A stretch of 64,000 bases of DNA from Psococerastis gibbosa (taxonomy: Eukaryota; Arthropoda; Insecta; Psocodea; Psocidae), in assembly GCA_963971405.1 (NCBI GenBank), contig OZ020492.1, positions 13,814,151 to 13,878,150 of the forward strand, given 5' to 3'. The notes beneath the pieces are model-generated. The model ran no database searches, had not been told where the DNA came from, and saw only the letters and a program-made list of their open reading frames with translations. Within the stretch, counting starts at the first letter, position 1, and every line of letters begins with the position of its first letter. This document shows positions 1-11,084 of this stretch, in pieces. The position numbers and the translations under genes were made by a program.

Positions 1-397
1 TTAATAAATCAGTAAGAAATTAATTACTAAAAATACCATAGTCACGAAACCCATGAGTTGTCACGTAACTCCGGCTTTGAAAGCCTTTGTAACCTTTTGA
101 CACTGTTCACAGGTTTTAATAAATGTCTAAAAATCACCGACAAAATATTAACTATGAAATTTGCAGTTATTCCAGAGTTCAATCTAGAAGAGATGTGACA
201 ATGGAGCCCACCAAATATATTCTTAGAATCACGTCTTTTCAATGCCTGGTCATAGGAGACGTGGCGAGTGGCCCCAGGAATTTATTTAAAAAAAAACAAT
301 TTTGCTGGGAATTGAATGCCCCATCTCCTGTGGAGAACACTAGTAGACACTATTTGACTTATAACTGCGTAACCGCGAATAAATAATTTTTGCTTAC

Positions 398-3300
398 CAG
401 GACTGACGGGATTGGAATCAGGCGAGGTCTGAACTTCTTGATGGCTGGATTTGCATGCTGGCTTCCATTGAATTTGTCCAGTCGATGGATTCGCAACCAA
501 TTTAACACCTATTAAAATTTTACATTACATACATATTTAACTTTCAATGCAGAGAATATGAAAAGTACGCCTTTACTGCCACAAACGTTGTTCTAAAAAC
601 TCGTTTATTGCAGCACCACAGGTATATAGGTATCAGCAAATTCTTATAGGCCTACGTTACTTCGCTATTTTTTTCAATATTTGAATTGGAAATTGGAGTC
701 ACCTTATTTTAATGACTTAAATGATGAAATACGAAATTATTCCCAAAACTTGAAAGTCAACGTGAGTTATTTCTTTTTTACGAGACTACCCATTTAGGTA
801 CATAAAACGTGGTATCATATAAAGTAGCCCACCGACATACTAGGATCGCCATTAGAAGATACAAATGTCCCTGTCAAAACAAGAGCATTGAATGCATTCT
901 ACACTAGAGCATCCAAGAACGGCAAGTTGTAGAGAAATAGGCGGCGTCGGATTTAAATAATTTAATAAACATATTTCTCCCTAGATTATACAATCATATA
1001 AAACACTTATACCGAAAGTGTAATGTAAGATCGCCATATCTTCAGTTTCAGGTACGTCATTGTTTTAATCAGTTAGGGTCTCACTGACACTGTAGAAAGT
1101 GATTTGATGCAGTGGGCGTTCTAATCCAGTTCCCGTCTATTTTTCCATGACTTCTTTTCTCTATTTCGAGCCATGGGCGGACCAAGAACAGGGGCGAGGC
1201 TTCAGCCTTATTTTAGGGGCTTAGTGTCTCAGATAGTAGACGTGGCAGGTATCCATTTTACAATCTCGGTATTGGTGCCTACTTGTATTTAGGTAGATAT
1301 GAAATAGGCGACTGCCTACAATGATCATTAGTTAATCAGCCACTGCGCCCCCCCCCCCAAATAAAAAATTAACAAATTTAAAATATAACCTCAGTTCTTG
1401 ATGACATCTCTCATAAACAAACCTTGTCAGTTTCATGCACGAGCTACATACGTTATCTTATGCGGTGTTCAATTTATTATGATCGATACAAAAGATTATT
1501 TTGTGAAGCGTATACAAACCTTGGGTCGTTTTTATGGAAGCCATTTCAAGCATAAGCTCTTCGTGACGAACATTTTGCAACTCTGTCTTCTTTTGCAGCT
1601 CCCGGATTTTACTTTGAAGTGCTTCAACTGATTCAATGGCCTTTGCCCTTTCAATGGAATTTGGCCCGATTTTTATGGCTAATTGTTTGTCTCTTAACTG
1701 CTTCAAAGTTTCTGTTCTGCACATTTCGAGCTCCTTCCTTTTCTCAGAGGCATCGCGCATTTGCTGAAAAAAGGTAAAATTTTAGTTTAGGACAGTGTTA
1801 TGGACTCTGACTTGCATCGGAAAGGTTGTTGGCTTGAGTCCCATACTTGCAACATTTTATATCCATAATTCGGTGGGCACACAAAGCAAGCGGTCCCGGG
1901 CCTTCCTAGTGGAGTGCAAGAGAGGACCTTACCCTGCTAGGTTGGCTTAGTACAATAGAACAGGGAGTAATTATTTATATGTTTACTAATTAGACTTCTA
2001 CTATCTAGACTTATCTTAGATGCTGCGATTCGCGCTTTTTCACGCACAATTGCGATATACCAAATAGCTAGTGCAGGTTTTTTTTTAAGTATGGCTTGTG
2101 CTAGCTTTTTGACGGGCTTGCTTTGGAGTTTGGCTTGTTTTGAAGCCAATACAACCTTTGGTTAGCTTGCTGGGGTCCATCGCTAGAACCAACATCCTTT
2201 TGCGTCAAAATCTGAATTATTTTCTTGCCAGTATATACTACAATATAATACTGTATATATATGTTTTTTAATTATATTTGCGCCGGTCGGTGTGTGGGTG
2301 CGGAGGTGTTAACTTATTTGGCTGATGTTGGTAGTTTCCGTTTAGAATGGTTCTCTTGTATTTGTCTATAGGTGTTTCATAACTCCAGTCTTGATGGGAA
2401 AGTTTAATATTGCTGTAACCGCCTCGTTTGTCCCCAATTAAGCTTGGCAGGGTGTGTGGTTTTGGTAATGAAAGTCTGGTTGTTGCGTATGTAAGGCATT
2501 CGGTAATAAACTGTATTTAATAGTTAAATGTGACTAACCTTTAGAATGGACTCCAAGGAATCTGTAGATCCCACGCTTGCCTCCCTAACATCGTTGCTTA
2601 TTGTTACCTGTAATCAGTTTGCTTGTTAAGAGACATTCTGAGGGGGAAAGGCATTAAAAAATCAAATATCCCATGATATATCAATCGTATAGCTGTCAAA
2701 AATGCCAGGACAACTAGAAGTCTTTTTCTGTGGTTTTCGATACATAATATGTACGAACACAATTATTGAATTTGATTTGAACAAAAACGTTTGAGGTATT
2801 TAGTAGCAATTGTGGATACATGATAACTTTAAAATTGGCAAGAATTATTTCCAACGAAACTGTATTTAAAAATTTTCCATAATTAAATTATAACACCTTC
2901 TCTACACATTATATTGCAGTATTATATGGTATATATAACAGTGACATTAAATAAGCTTTGGTTGAAGAGGTAACATCCTCGGTTATAATACCTTCTCAGC
3001 AATAGTCGTAGAAAATAAATTATAAATCACCTACAATTTCTCCTGAGGCAAGTGAGGCGGTTTACATCTTTTTAATTTTGTCTATGGGAACGTTTTGATT
3101 TGAGATAAGAGAAGATGTCAACGCAAGGCGGGAATTTGTGACCTTCCAGGATAAATGCACGAAGGGGGAAGAAGAAGAAGCAGGAGGAATGGGGAGGGTG
3201 GCCTGATCACCAAATCAAATCAATACATATTTACCAATTTTGCAACAATACAAGTATACATAAAATGATAAATTTTACCACTAGAAAGAAAGAAAGAAAT

Positions 3301-6300
3301 ATATTTATCATACAATACAAATACTAATGACTGCAGTATGAAATTTAAATTAAATATAAATAAGCTAAATTAAATTAAGTAAATTATTAAGTTTAATTTG
3401 TAGGAGTCGAGTGGATGAAATGGAATGGACGGTTTTATACTTGAGATGATTGTATTGAGATAGTTTCGACTCCACTAGAGTAAGAGTGAATTAACAAACA
3501 ATGATTACAATATCATCTGTGTAACAAGAATGATTCAATGCTTAATATTAACATGGATTTGACCCAGCATGCTTCCATATAGTTAAACCAACTCTGTGTC
3601 CCAAGCTAAAGGAGCTGATGAGACACAGAGGGTAGCTTAAAGACATTATTGAATAAAGGAAATAAATACGTAAAAAGATTTAGGAATATTGAATTGTGTG
3701 AATGTGAACAGCGCCATCTACCGGGAAAAAGCTGAGGCTGGAAGCAGACTGGTTATTATACAATATGTGGGACTACGTGGTCCCCACAAATCAAATAAAT
3801 TGGGGCAGAGGGAAGAAGACCGGGCTGCGACATGAGAACTTCACTCTTCACAACTTCACTCTTATTAAGCCTAAGTTGAGATACCCCGCGGTTCAAAAAG
3901 GCGAATAAAAATGGATATAAATTGGAAGGCAAATGTCCCATTGGTAAGATAATTTATATTTTTATTTAAGGATTGTTAAACTGCATGCCTCTGACATGTT
4001 CGAGTGAATTCACAAAAAGTTGTATATTTCACGTTTTTATTTTTCAAAGTCGATTGTGATAGACTGCTCTTAAACTTATTTCTTTTGTAACACATTAATA
4101 TAACTACATCCTACACATGATGGTAAACTTTTCATTCTAGTCTTTATTTTTTTATCAATTATTTTCTTTTTGGGCTGAAAAATTCCTGATGGCGACGGGA
4201 CAAACCCAACAATTTAAGAGCTGTGAACGCTGAAAAAGTCCAGCGTTCTAATCAGTGTGTAATATGCCCCTATGCTAATAATAAATGGATTCTTTTACTT
4301 ATTTGTCATCATTGTACTATTAAATTAGGCTAAGTGTTATGAGGGAGACGAATCTGAGAAATTGAAACGGCTAAGTTATTTTTCCTCGCAGAACCGCATC
4401 GAAGCAATTTTACCTCTAGAAGGAAAATGAGAAAGGATATCCTATTCTTTAAGGTGACCGTGTTTAAAATTAAAAAGCTGTCGTTTTTCCTGATAGTGAC
4501 AATGAACAGTCTTCATCAGGAATCGTCTCAATCAGGAAAAAAACAGCATTTCGCTCTAAAGCTCGGTACGTTAAACAAATATGGTTGCACCAAACGGTCT
4601 AAACTTTGGGCAAACCCACACTTTTTCAAAAACTACGAAGAAAATATTAAAAATATTATATAACCCTATTTTAGCAATGTCGCTTTCAGGAATTTTTTAA
4701 ATTCCCATGCACCATTTCAGAATCCTTGCCTTTTTTTGTCAAGCAATGTTCGTTTCAAGCGCGATAGGACAAGTTAACTTGGAAGAAACAATAATAGGCG
4801 CCGCTGTCTGGTGTAACGATTCATCACAATGCCGTCAAAATTTCAAAATAAAAAAATTATTTTGTCACCGTCTCCATCAGGAAATAAGTTTTGAGGACAA
4901 ATTAAAAACTTAGGGAAAACATATTAACACACGTGAATTTGGAAATAAATTTGTAAAAGTGCGATAGATGGATTTAAACTTAACCAAATAAGTTAAAGAA
5001 AAAATGTAAAAAAGGTTATTAGCAGAGCTATAAAAAAATGTGAAAAATGGTAATTTTCCGTGGGGACAGTCTATTTTTCACGCTTTTATCAATTTATATT
5101 TATATTACTCTTGAATATTCACTTTCACAATCGTGAAATATGGTTTATTGTGTTGTTATTAGTCACTAGGAAGTAATTTGAGATGCAGTGACTAAACTAC
5201 TGTTCGTTTTCAAGGCGGAAAGTCAATCATAGTCATGGACACTAAATATACAAAGTTTTGTGAATCCACTCGTTCCTTAAAATTTGTCATAAGCCATGCC
5301 ATAAGTTCCTAAACCTGCAAATGCAAACATTCGGCTTAACTAAGATCTGTCAAATGTCAAGGTCCTATAAGTTAAACATAAAGATTTAGGTATGAAGCTG
5401 TTGGACTGTCTAGAAAATTAAAGTTGTTTACTCACCACTTAATGCTATAAAATTCTGTCCCTACCATTGAACCTCAACTTGTTGCAATTTATAATAATGT
5501 CATATTAATTAATTTAATAACTTATAATGTCCATTGTTTCGTAATCAGCCATATTTGTTGTTTACTTTGAGTACAGTTTAGCCAACGTTCCGAGTCATTA
5601 TCACATTTGGTGGGAGAAGTTTGAATGTTTCATGACTTGAGTTTTGTTTTTAAAATCCAGCTTTTACCGAATTTCGAATAATTGATAGCACAGTATTTCA
5701 GTATTTCCACCAGTCTTAACTAAGCCAACCGCCTAGGCATGTCGTCTTAGTTTTAGGCATCGTCACATCGTCACATGTTAGGCGACCATTCCATTGACCG
5801 GCTAGGGCTATTTCCAACAACGGTGACGTGGTAGCAGACATTCAAGACTTAGGTAGCGTTTCCACCGACCTCGCATTGCAGAATGCAAATGACATTGACG
5901 GAAATGTTTCTTTTTCTTTTTATAGAAATCAATTAAAATGTTTGTACTTAACATATCCCATGACGCCATTTTTTAATATTAGTTTGTTTGTTTGTGATTT
6001 TACTGTATGATCATTGATCAATTTTAACTATGGCATAGAGGAAAATAAACATTTAAATTAACATTTAAAACATTTAAAAAAACATTAAATAAACAATTCT
6101 GCAATGCGAGGTCGGTGGAAACGCCACCTAAGTCTTGAATGTCTGCTACCACGTCACCGTTGTTGGAAATAGCCCTAGCCGGTCAATGGAATGGGCACCT
6201 TATTAATATAGATTACAGAGTATAACACAGGGAATGAACTACTTTATTGACCAGATCCCTGAATTTAGTAAAACAAGAGTCTCTTTTATTTCTCTTGTCT

Positions 6301-6902
6301 CTTGTTCTTGGTTCTCGGGAGACTTCTGGCATAATTCTACTTAGTCGGGCTTAATTCCAACATCCGACAAAGATCTATCTCTCCAAGAATCGGTGGTTTT
6401 GCATAGCAAGAAGGGAAGATACCAAAAAGGATATTTTATAAATGAGGAACGAAAAGTATCGCCTTCTGCATGGAAAAATCCCATGGACGAAGATCGTGGT
6501 TAAAAAAACCTGAGGCAGTAGTTTGGCAAGAGAAGGACTTCCCTTTTCAGAGCATCAGTTTCAAAGGTCCAAATTGCCTTGATGATCGCCAAAGTTCGAT
6601 TGAGGCATTTAAAGAAGGAATAGCTAGTGTTCGGAATCCACTATAGTCGGGAGGTCCACCCTGTGAAGGAGTCTGCCCATAGGGTTTCTCAAGTTAATAA
6701 ACAGACTCGCTCCCCCCCCCTCCCGCCAGGCTGACAAGGTTGCTTAAATCAGAAATGCTGAAAGTAGCCGTTGGGAACAACAACAACAATTACTTACATG
6801 CTTGAGGTGTTGAACCTGCTTCTGTAGGTCCGTATTTAAATTCACCAACTCCTGATTCTGTTCAAGAACTCTTACAAGGTGGTCCTCCAGGATTGCAATA
6901 TT
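398..6902 (-). CDS. Coiled-coil protein gene, four exons, 5' and 3' incomplete
   Basis: Four minus-strand exons have matching splice sites and phase: 6902-6798 (105 nt, phase 0-0), 2607-2539 (69 nt, 0-0), 1763-1520 (244 nt, 0-1) and 508-398 (111 nt, 1-1). Acceptors read tttcag, ttacag, ttcag and taatag; donors read gtaagt, gttagt, gtttgt and gtaagc. They give about 177 residues. The first exon is a leucine-heptad coil (IAILEDHLVRVLEQ). The third is a long charged coil (RKELEMCR ... SKIRELQKKTELQ). The last is a Ser/Pro-rich, non-coil linker (QTSPDSNPVSP). There is no catalytic motif, signal peptide or membrane segment. The last exon ends in phase 1, so the gene continues beyond the left edge. 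The 2.6-6.8 kb intron holds a solo LTR, a TIR element and a MITE. I do not recognise the family; a golgin-like, centrosomal or adaptor protein is possible but unproven. The exon structure is fairly sure, the identity unknown. Confidence 0.7.
1790..1975 (+). mobile_element. SINE1 copy (tRNA-derived)
   Basis: A degraded full-length copy. It has a tRNA-like head with a B-box-like GGCTTGAGTCC, then the family body (gcggtcccgggccttcctag, gctaggttggcttag) and the end aatagaaca. It is antisense to the coiled-coil gene and lies in the intron upstream of exon 1763-1520. Confidence 0.75.
2608..3400. other. Intron, no gene seen
   Basis: AT-rich intron of the minus-strand coiled-coil gene. The stretch 3210-3275 (a caaatcaaatcaa run followed by a cttgtattgtt-type motif in reverse) resembles the antisense 3' end of a LINE and also resembles 16695-16770. 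Nothing else is recognisable. Confidence 0.4.
3401..3788 (-). mobile_element. Solo LTR (family LTR-B)
   Basis: Read on the minus strand this 388-bp block starts TGTGGGGACCACGTAGTCCC and ends in ...CTCCTACA. It is clearly homologous over its whole length to 22673-23063, where the same sequence is followed at once by a TTGGTGACCC primer-binding-type motif. That defines it as an LTR. No internal region flanks it here, so it is a solo LTR left by LTR-LTR recombination. I could not find a clean target duplication. It lies inside the large intron of the coiled-coil gene. Confidence 0.7.
4183..4883. mobile_element. Non-autonomous TIR element, ~0.7 kb, unclassified
   Basis: The left end TTCCTGATGGCGACGGGACA pairs with the right end, whose reverse complement begins TTCCTGATGGAGACGGTGAC, so the termini are inverted repeats of about 22 bp. 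Parts of the same word recur inside: TTCCTGATAGTGAC near 4488 and inverted CATCAGGAA/ATCAGGAAA near 4517-4542. This looks like sub-terminal transposase-binding iteration. The interior is AT-rich and has no recognisable transposase; the 78- and 68-codon frames inside look non-coding. The target duplication is unclear, so no superfamily is assigned. Confidence 0.5.
4884..5780. other. Intron, nothing recognised
   Basis: AT-rich unique-looking sequence inside the coiled-coil gene's intron. No exon, RNA gene or repeat that I can name. Confidence 0.4.
5781..6199 (+). mobile_element. Snap-back MITE, family M1 (419 bp)
   Basis: The arms start GGCGACCATTCCATTGACCG and end CGGTCAATGGAATGGGCACC and stay complementary for more than 80 bp through the word GACGTGGTAGCAGACATT. 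The element is flanked by TTA on both sides (5778-5780 and 6200-6202), so it made a 3-bp target duplication. The interior has no coding potential and holds TGATCATTGATCA. Three-base TWA-type duplications with G-rich ends are typical of PIF/Harbinger elements; that assignment is an inference. Copies: 7097-7480, 22013-22391 (reverse) and the mini copy 16213-16352. Confidence 0.85.
6203..6797. other. Intron, nothing recognised
   Basis: Intronic sequence between MITE 5781-6199 and exon 6798-6902 on the other strand. A C-run lies at about 6712-6722. No gene or repeat recognised. Confidence 0.4.
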
Positions 6903-7096
6903 CTGAAACAAATTAGACTACATGAGACGCAGTGACGTATATAAGGGTGGGGCAGCGGCCCAAGGCCCATCCCGAATATCTATACGTCGACTCGGGCCTC
7001 TGTGTTGATGTTCATAACTAGAGACAATCTGCTCTTCTCCCTCCCCCAAATGCTGTATATTTACGCACAGAACAGGACTGTGCGGACCCTCCATGA

Positions 7097-7480
7097 GGCG
7101 CCCATTCCATTGACCGGCTAGGGCTATTTCCAAAAACAGTGACGTGGTAGCAGACATTCAAGTCTTAGGTTGCGTTTCCACCGATCTCGCATTGCAGAAT
7201 GCAAATGTCATTGATGGAAATTAGAATTTTTCTTTTTATAGAAATCTATTAAAATGTTTGTACCTAACATATCCCATGACGCCATTTTTTAATTTTAGTT
7301 TGTTTGTTTGTGATTTTACTGTATGATCATTGATCAATTTTAACTATGGCATAAAGGAAAATAAACATTTCCGTCAATTCTGCAATGCGAGGTCGGTGGA
7401 AACGCCACCTAAGTCTTGAATGTCTGCTACCACGTCACCGTTGTTGGAAATAGCCCTAGCCGGTCAATGGAATGGGCACC
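7097..7480 (+). mobile_element. Snap-back MITE, family M1 (384 bp)
   Basis: Same arms and interior as 5781-6199 with small indels. It is bounded by TGA at 7094-7096 and TGA at 7481-7483, again a 3-bp target duplication. It lies about 190 bp upstream, in gene sense, of exon 6902-6798, in the intron or 5' flank of the coiled-coil gene. Confidence 0.85.
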
Positions 7481-7658
7481 TGAGGATAAGGCGCGGTAAA
7501 AGTAAGTACTGTAGCATATACGCCTCAACCAACCCAAATGTAGGAATTAACGGGGAATGTCAAATTATAATGCACGTTTTTATACCGTTGATAAACATTA
7601 AAAACATACAGTATTATAATACTACTACTTATAATACTACTTATAATACAAGCTTTTT

Positions 7659-7771
7659 CGAATGAAGAACTAGAAGAATCCGGGCTGATGGGCCGTGGTC
7701 GAAATGAAAGCGAACTTCCATTTCCATTTCGACCACGGCCCATTAGCCCGGATTCTATTAGTTCTTCATTC
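7659..7771. repeat. Short near-perfect hairpin (113 bp)
   Basis: Two 48-bp arms (start CGAATGAAGAACTAGAAGAA; end ATTAGTTCTTCATTCG) pair with about two mismatches around a short loop. The arms read ATGGGCCGTGGTCGAAATG and its complement. No clear target duplication. The right flank (ACTCCGGCCGTGAAAGCCTT) matches a segment at 70-91 of the window except for two bases, so this may be one end of a longer dispersed repeat. Confidence 0.7.
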
Positions 7772-7924
7772 GACTCCGGCCGTGAAAGCCTTTGCTGTTA
7801 CAAGTTTTTTCGTTGCATTGAGTTTTTTTAGAATTTAGAATTTGATAGGCTAGTGTAAGATAAAATATCTGTGTACACAAAAATAGGCTATAATCATAAT
7901 AAACTTGAAAGCATGGGCGGAAAA

Positions 7925-8060
7925 TGGGGGGTCCTGGGGGGGGGCATAGCCCCCCAGCTCTGGCCAAGCCCCCCCAGCTCTGGCCTAGCCCCCCCAGCCT
8001 CCCAGGTCTGGCCTAGCCCCCCCAAGCCCCCCAGGTCGGTCCCTGCCCCCCTAGCATCCT
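7925..8060 (+). repeat. C-rich short tandem repeat
   Basis: About six imperfect copies of a ~20-bp unit of the type ctctggcctagcccccccag. A frame of 63 codons (7871-8062) runs through it, giving Pro/Ser/Ala-rich sequence, but it has no gene context and is not called coding. Confidence 0.7.
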
Positions 8061-8264
8061 AAGTAACTATAAAATTTATATGTATTGTCCCATTCATTAA
8101 GCGAATAAAGTCCGAATTATTTTATAGGAAGTCGCTATGTTGGATGTATTTATGAAAAAATTATAATAACTCAAGTCTTAACAAAATCTTCGTCTGTAAA
8201 ATCTAGCCAATTATCTCGAAGAAATTTTCCGGGCCCCCATTGCTTAGAGTATATTCTTCGCCTT

Positions 8265-9005
8265 TAATATCTAACTGTTACTGCTCTAAAAACGCGTAAA
8301 ACCCCAATATTTCAGGGATATTTTTCAAAAAATTTCACTCGGGAGAGACCCCCGGGCCCCCTTGTCCAGCTATTTTCAACGTTACTACTATCAAAATGCG
8401 TACAATCCCACTATTACAAGCCACATTTTAAAGAAATTTCACCCGGAGGAGACCCCCGAGCCTCAGAGACGGACGCAGCGACCGGCACTGCGGCCAATTG
8501 CCAATCAGTTTTATTCTTTGCGTCTAAAATCCAATTGTTACTGCACTCAAAATGCGTAAAACTCCACTATTTTAGGCATATTTTTCTAAAATTTTCACCC
8601 GGGGGAGACCCCCGGGGCCCCCTTGTTCGCAATTGTATTAATTGCCTGTAAAATCTCTAAGGTACTGCTATCAAAATGCGTAAAATAAAACTATTTCAGG
8701 TCTGTTTACTCCCCCCCCCCCTTCAGGTCCCCTGAACCCTCTGGCTCCTTCGCAAAGGACACTAAGGTCATTAATTTTATGCTGTATGTATGACGTTCCC
8801 CCCCCCCCTTCGAAACCCTATCGTTCACTGCTGTTAAAATGCGTAAAACCCCACTATTTTTTCATTATATTTTCAAATTTTTCCTCCGGGGGAGACCCCT
8901 GGCCCCCTGATTCCAAAATATGAATAAGCATTATTACTGCTGCCCCACTATTTTGCCCTTATATTTTAGATTTTTCCTCGGGGACACCCCGGACGCCCTA
9001 TTGGT
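8265..9005 (+). repeat. Degenerate GC-rich tandem repeat
   Basis: About six diverged copies of the pattern (tact..tatcaaaatgcgtaaaa, then ccactatttcagg, tttcacccgggggagacccc, cgggcccccttg) start near 8278, 8380, 8535, 8660, 8830 and 8930. Spacing is uneven (about 100-200 bp), so the array has decayed by indels. No coding potential. The bordering C-runs at 8710 and 8800 break the units. Confidence 0.65.
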
Positions 9006-9577
9006 ATCTCTCTGCATCAGGTGCATGGGTTATTCAAGTAAGGCACTGTAAATTAATGGGCCTTGTTTTGCTAACAAACACACCAATTGCACAATCGCTA
9101 AAAATTAATTTGGCTTGGTAGGCTACACCCACTTTTCCCGGAATGCCCCCCCCCCCCCGAAAATCTGTCCTGGACTTGCCCTTGGGGCCTCGCGCAGAAT
9201 CTCGCTCCTGGCCTCGCGAACCCACGGGCCGGCCCTGGTTACGCCACTGAGCATTGCTATTATAATCTTTCGTGAACTTGGCAGGACATTTTTATTTTTT
9301 ATTGTAATGAGAAGCAGGGGTGAAGGGCGAGGCTTCTGGAAGATTTACAGATTTACTGTTTTTTTTAAATTTTTTATTATAGACTTTTTGAGATTTTCCA
9401 CCAATGCTTGAAAGGCATTGAAACAAGAGATTATAACATAAAAATGTAGCCTACAACATTGAGAAATGTTTTTTTAGGCAGTTCGCATACCTAGGTATAT
9501 GTTTTTGTATATCAATATCAGTATATTTGTATGTATATTATAATAGACACACTCCTACATACATAGCGACTGTTCAA

Positions 9578-10140
9578 AGAACCGGTACCAGTGAACCCGT
9601 ACATGTTATCCTATTTATCAATATAAGTATAGGTCCACTGTAAATATCCGTGGTTACATATTGGCTACCTGTAGATTTTCCCAACCTTAAAGCACTGGTT
9701 AGTAGCCCAGATACGAATCAGGAGAGCGAAATGGATGGGCATTTGCTAAGGCATGAAAATCTGGTACACACTATTATCGAGGGCAGAGTAGAGGGAAATA
9801 ACTGAAGAGGACGGCCGAAGAAGGAATTCATAGATCAAGTAAAATAAGACGCAGGAGCAATATCATATCAAGAACTGAAGAGGAAGATCGAGGACCGAGT
9901 AAACTGGAGGACGATATGCAGGAAGTTGCTGCCAACCAATCGCTAAGATTGTAACCTTAAGAAGAAAGCACTGGATCGGACAATTGGACAATTGCATAGC
10001 ATGTAATATAATACTATACAATAACAGTGGTATATGGTACATTAATTTCGGCTTGAATTATCCATACAATATTATCTTCAAAAAATTAATGATTTCTTCA
10101 AAACCATAACCTCGTTTTGGAGAGCCCATTGGTTTGTTTT
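9578..10140 (+). mobile_element. Family X copy, split by a LINE fragment
   Basis: Starts agaaccggtaccagtgaacc, the same left end as copies at 36116, 42382 and 58375. It continues after an inserted LINE end (9699-9964) with gatcggacaattggacaatt... and ttgaattatccat, which match 36280-36375. The right half is missing or unrecognisable. Diverged and non-coding. Confidence 0.65.
9699..9964 (+). mobile_element. LINE 3' end with target duplication (RTE-like)
   Basis: Decayed carboxyl-terminal reverse-transcriptase tail: HLLRHENLVHTIIEG..., GRPKKEFIDQV and SYQELKRKIEDRVNWR can be read with one stop. It ends in attgtaaccttaagaag. The insertion is flanked by AAAGCACTGG at 9689-9698 and 9965-9974, a clean 10-bp target duplication inside an older family X copy. 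The same tail occurs at 27965-28165 and 59880-60175. The RTE-type assignment rests on remembered similarity of the C-terminal tail. Confidence 0.75.
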
Positions 10141-10203
10141 CTTACTCTATTAATTTAATTCTGTTAATATAGCCTTTTATCGCATATAGAATATAAATGT
10201 AAA

Positions 10204-10302
10204 TGTAAAGCAGGCGGTCCCGGGCCTTCCTAGTTGAGTGTAAGAAAGGGCTTTATAGCCCTAACTCCGCTCGGTTGGCTTAGTAATAGAACAAAAAGTC
10301 AT
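10204..10302 (+). mobile_element. SINE1 copy, 5' truncated
   Basis: Begins at gtaaagcaggcggtcccggg and runs through ggttggcttagtaatagaac to aaaaagtc. The tRNA-like head is absent, as expected of a 5'-truncated retroposed copy. Confidence 0.85.
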
Positions 10303-10309
10303 TATTAAT

Positions 10310-11080
10310 TAATAGTAAATGTAGGCCTATATAATAATAATAACAGTAATAATTCGTGTATTTTTTAACATTACATTCCATTACATTACACTCAACAAAT
10401 AATTAGGTATAATATATTAAGAGCTTTGTTGAAATCCATAGGAAGCTACGGGCAAACAATATTGTATGAGCATATATTTTATCAACGCAGTCTAAGAAAA
10501 TTAAGAATCTCGTCACATAAGAATTCAGATATTTTCTTTTTATTTTAAAATGTTTACTTTCTAAGAAGATGGCCTAGAACATACTAAATAACGTGATGCG
10601 AGTTTTTTTTATATTCTTACATAAATATTTGCAAGCGTTGCACTCGCAATTCTCCCACGCTCACGCTGGTTACATAGGTACCTATACTGCAATGAATTCA
10701 TTGAATTGTATGAATGAATACCGCACAAGAACCAACGCTCATTCATAGGAAAAGTTGAATTGAATATGAATGAATGAAATATATAGAGACAGTTATAATA
10801 TGAATGAATGAAATATATATAGTTATATATAGGTGGGGGTGTAGAGTATCCACGCTAATTGCAAACATCGGAGGAAATTGTGGGGGCAGCGAATATGCCT
10901 CCCACTTTTGACCTAGTCCGCGTGTGGGCTGTTTGATTTTACCCTCTGTTAATTAAGAGAGTATATTGTAATGAAGGGGATACCGATATTGTATCTCATG
11001 TTATTTTTGGCCCACCGGGAAGTTTTTGGAGGGTAAACCCCCCCCCCCCCCCAAATTGAAAATCCACTGAAATCTTAAAT
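10310..11080. other. No gene seen
   Basis: AT-rich DNA with a (gaatgaat) simple repeat around 10760-10810 and a C-run at 11038-11052. No exon signals that I can support. Confidence 0.4.
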
Positions 11081-11084
11081 CCTA

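Noticed and set aside
3401-3788. Target duplication for the solo LTR
   Set aside because: The flanking bases (taatt and aatca) do not match. The boundary may be off by a few bases or the duplication has decayed.
7871-8062. Pro-rich 63-codon ORF
   Set aside because: Product of a C-rich short tandem repeat; no start context, splice sites or homology.
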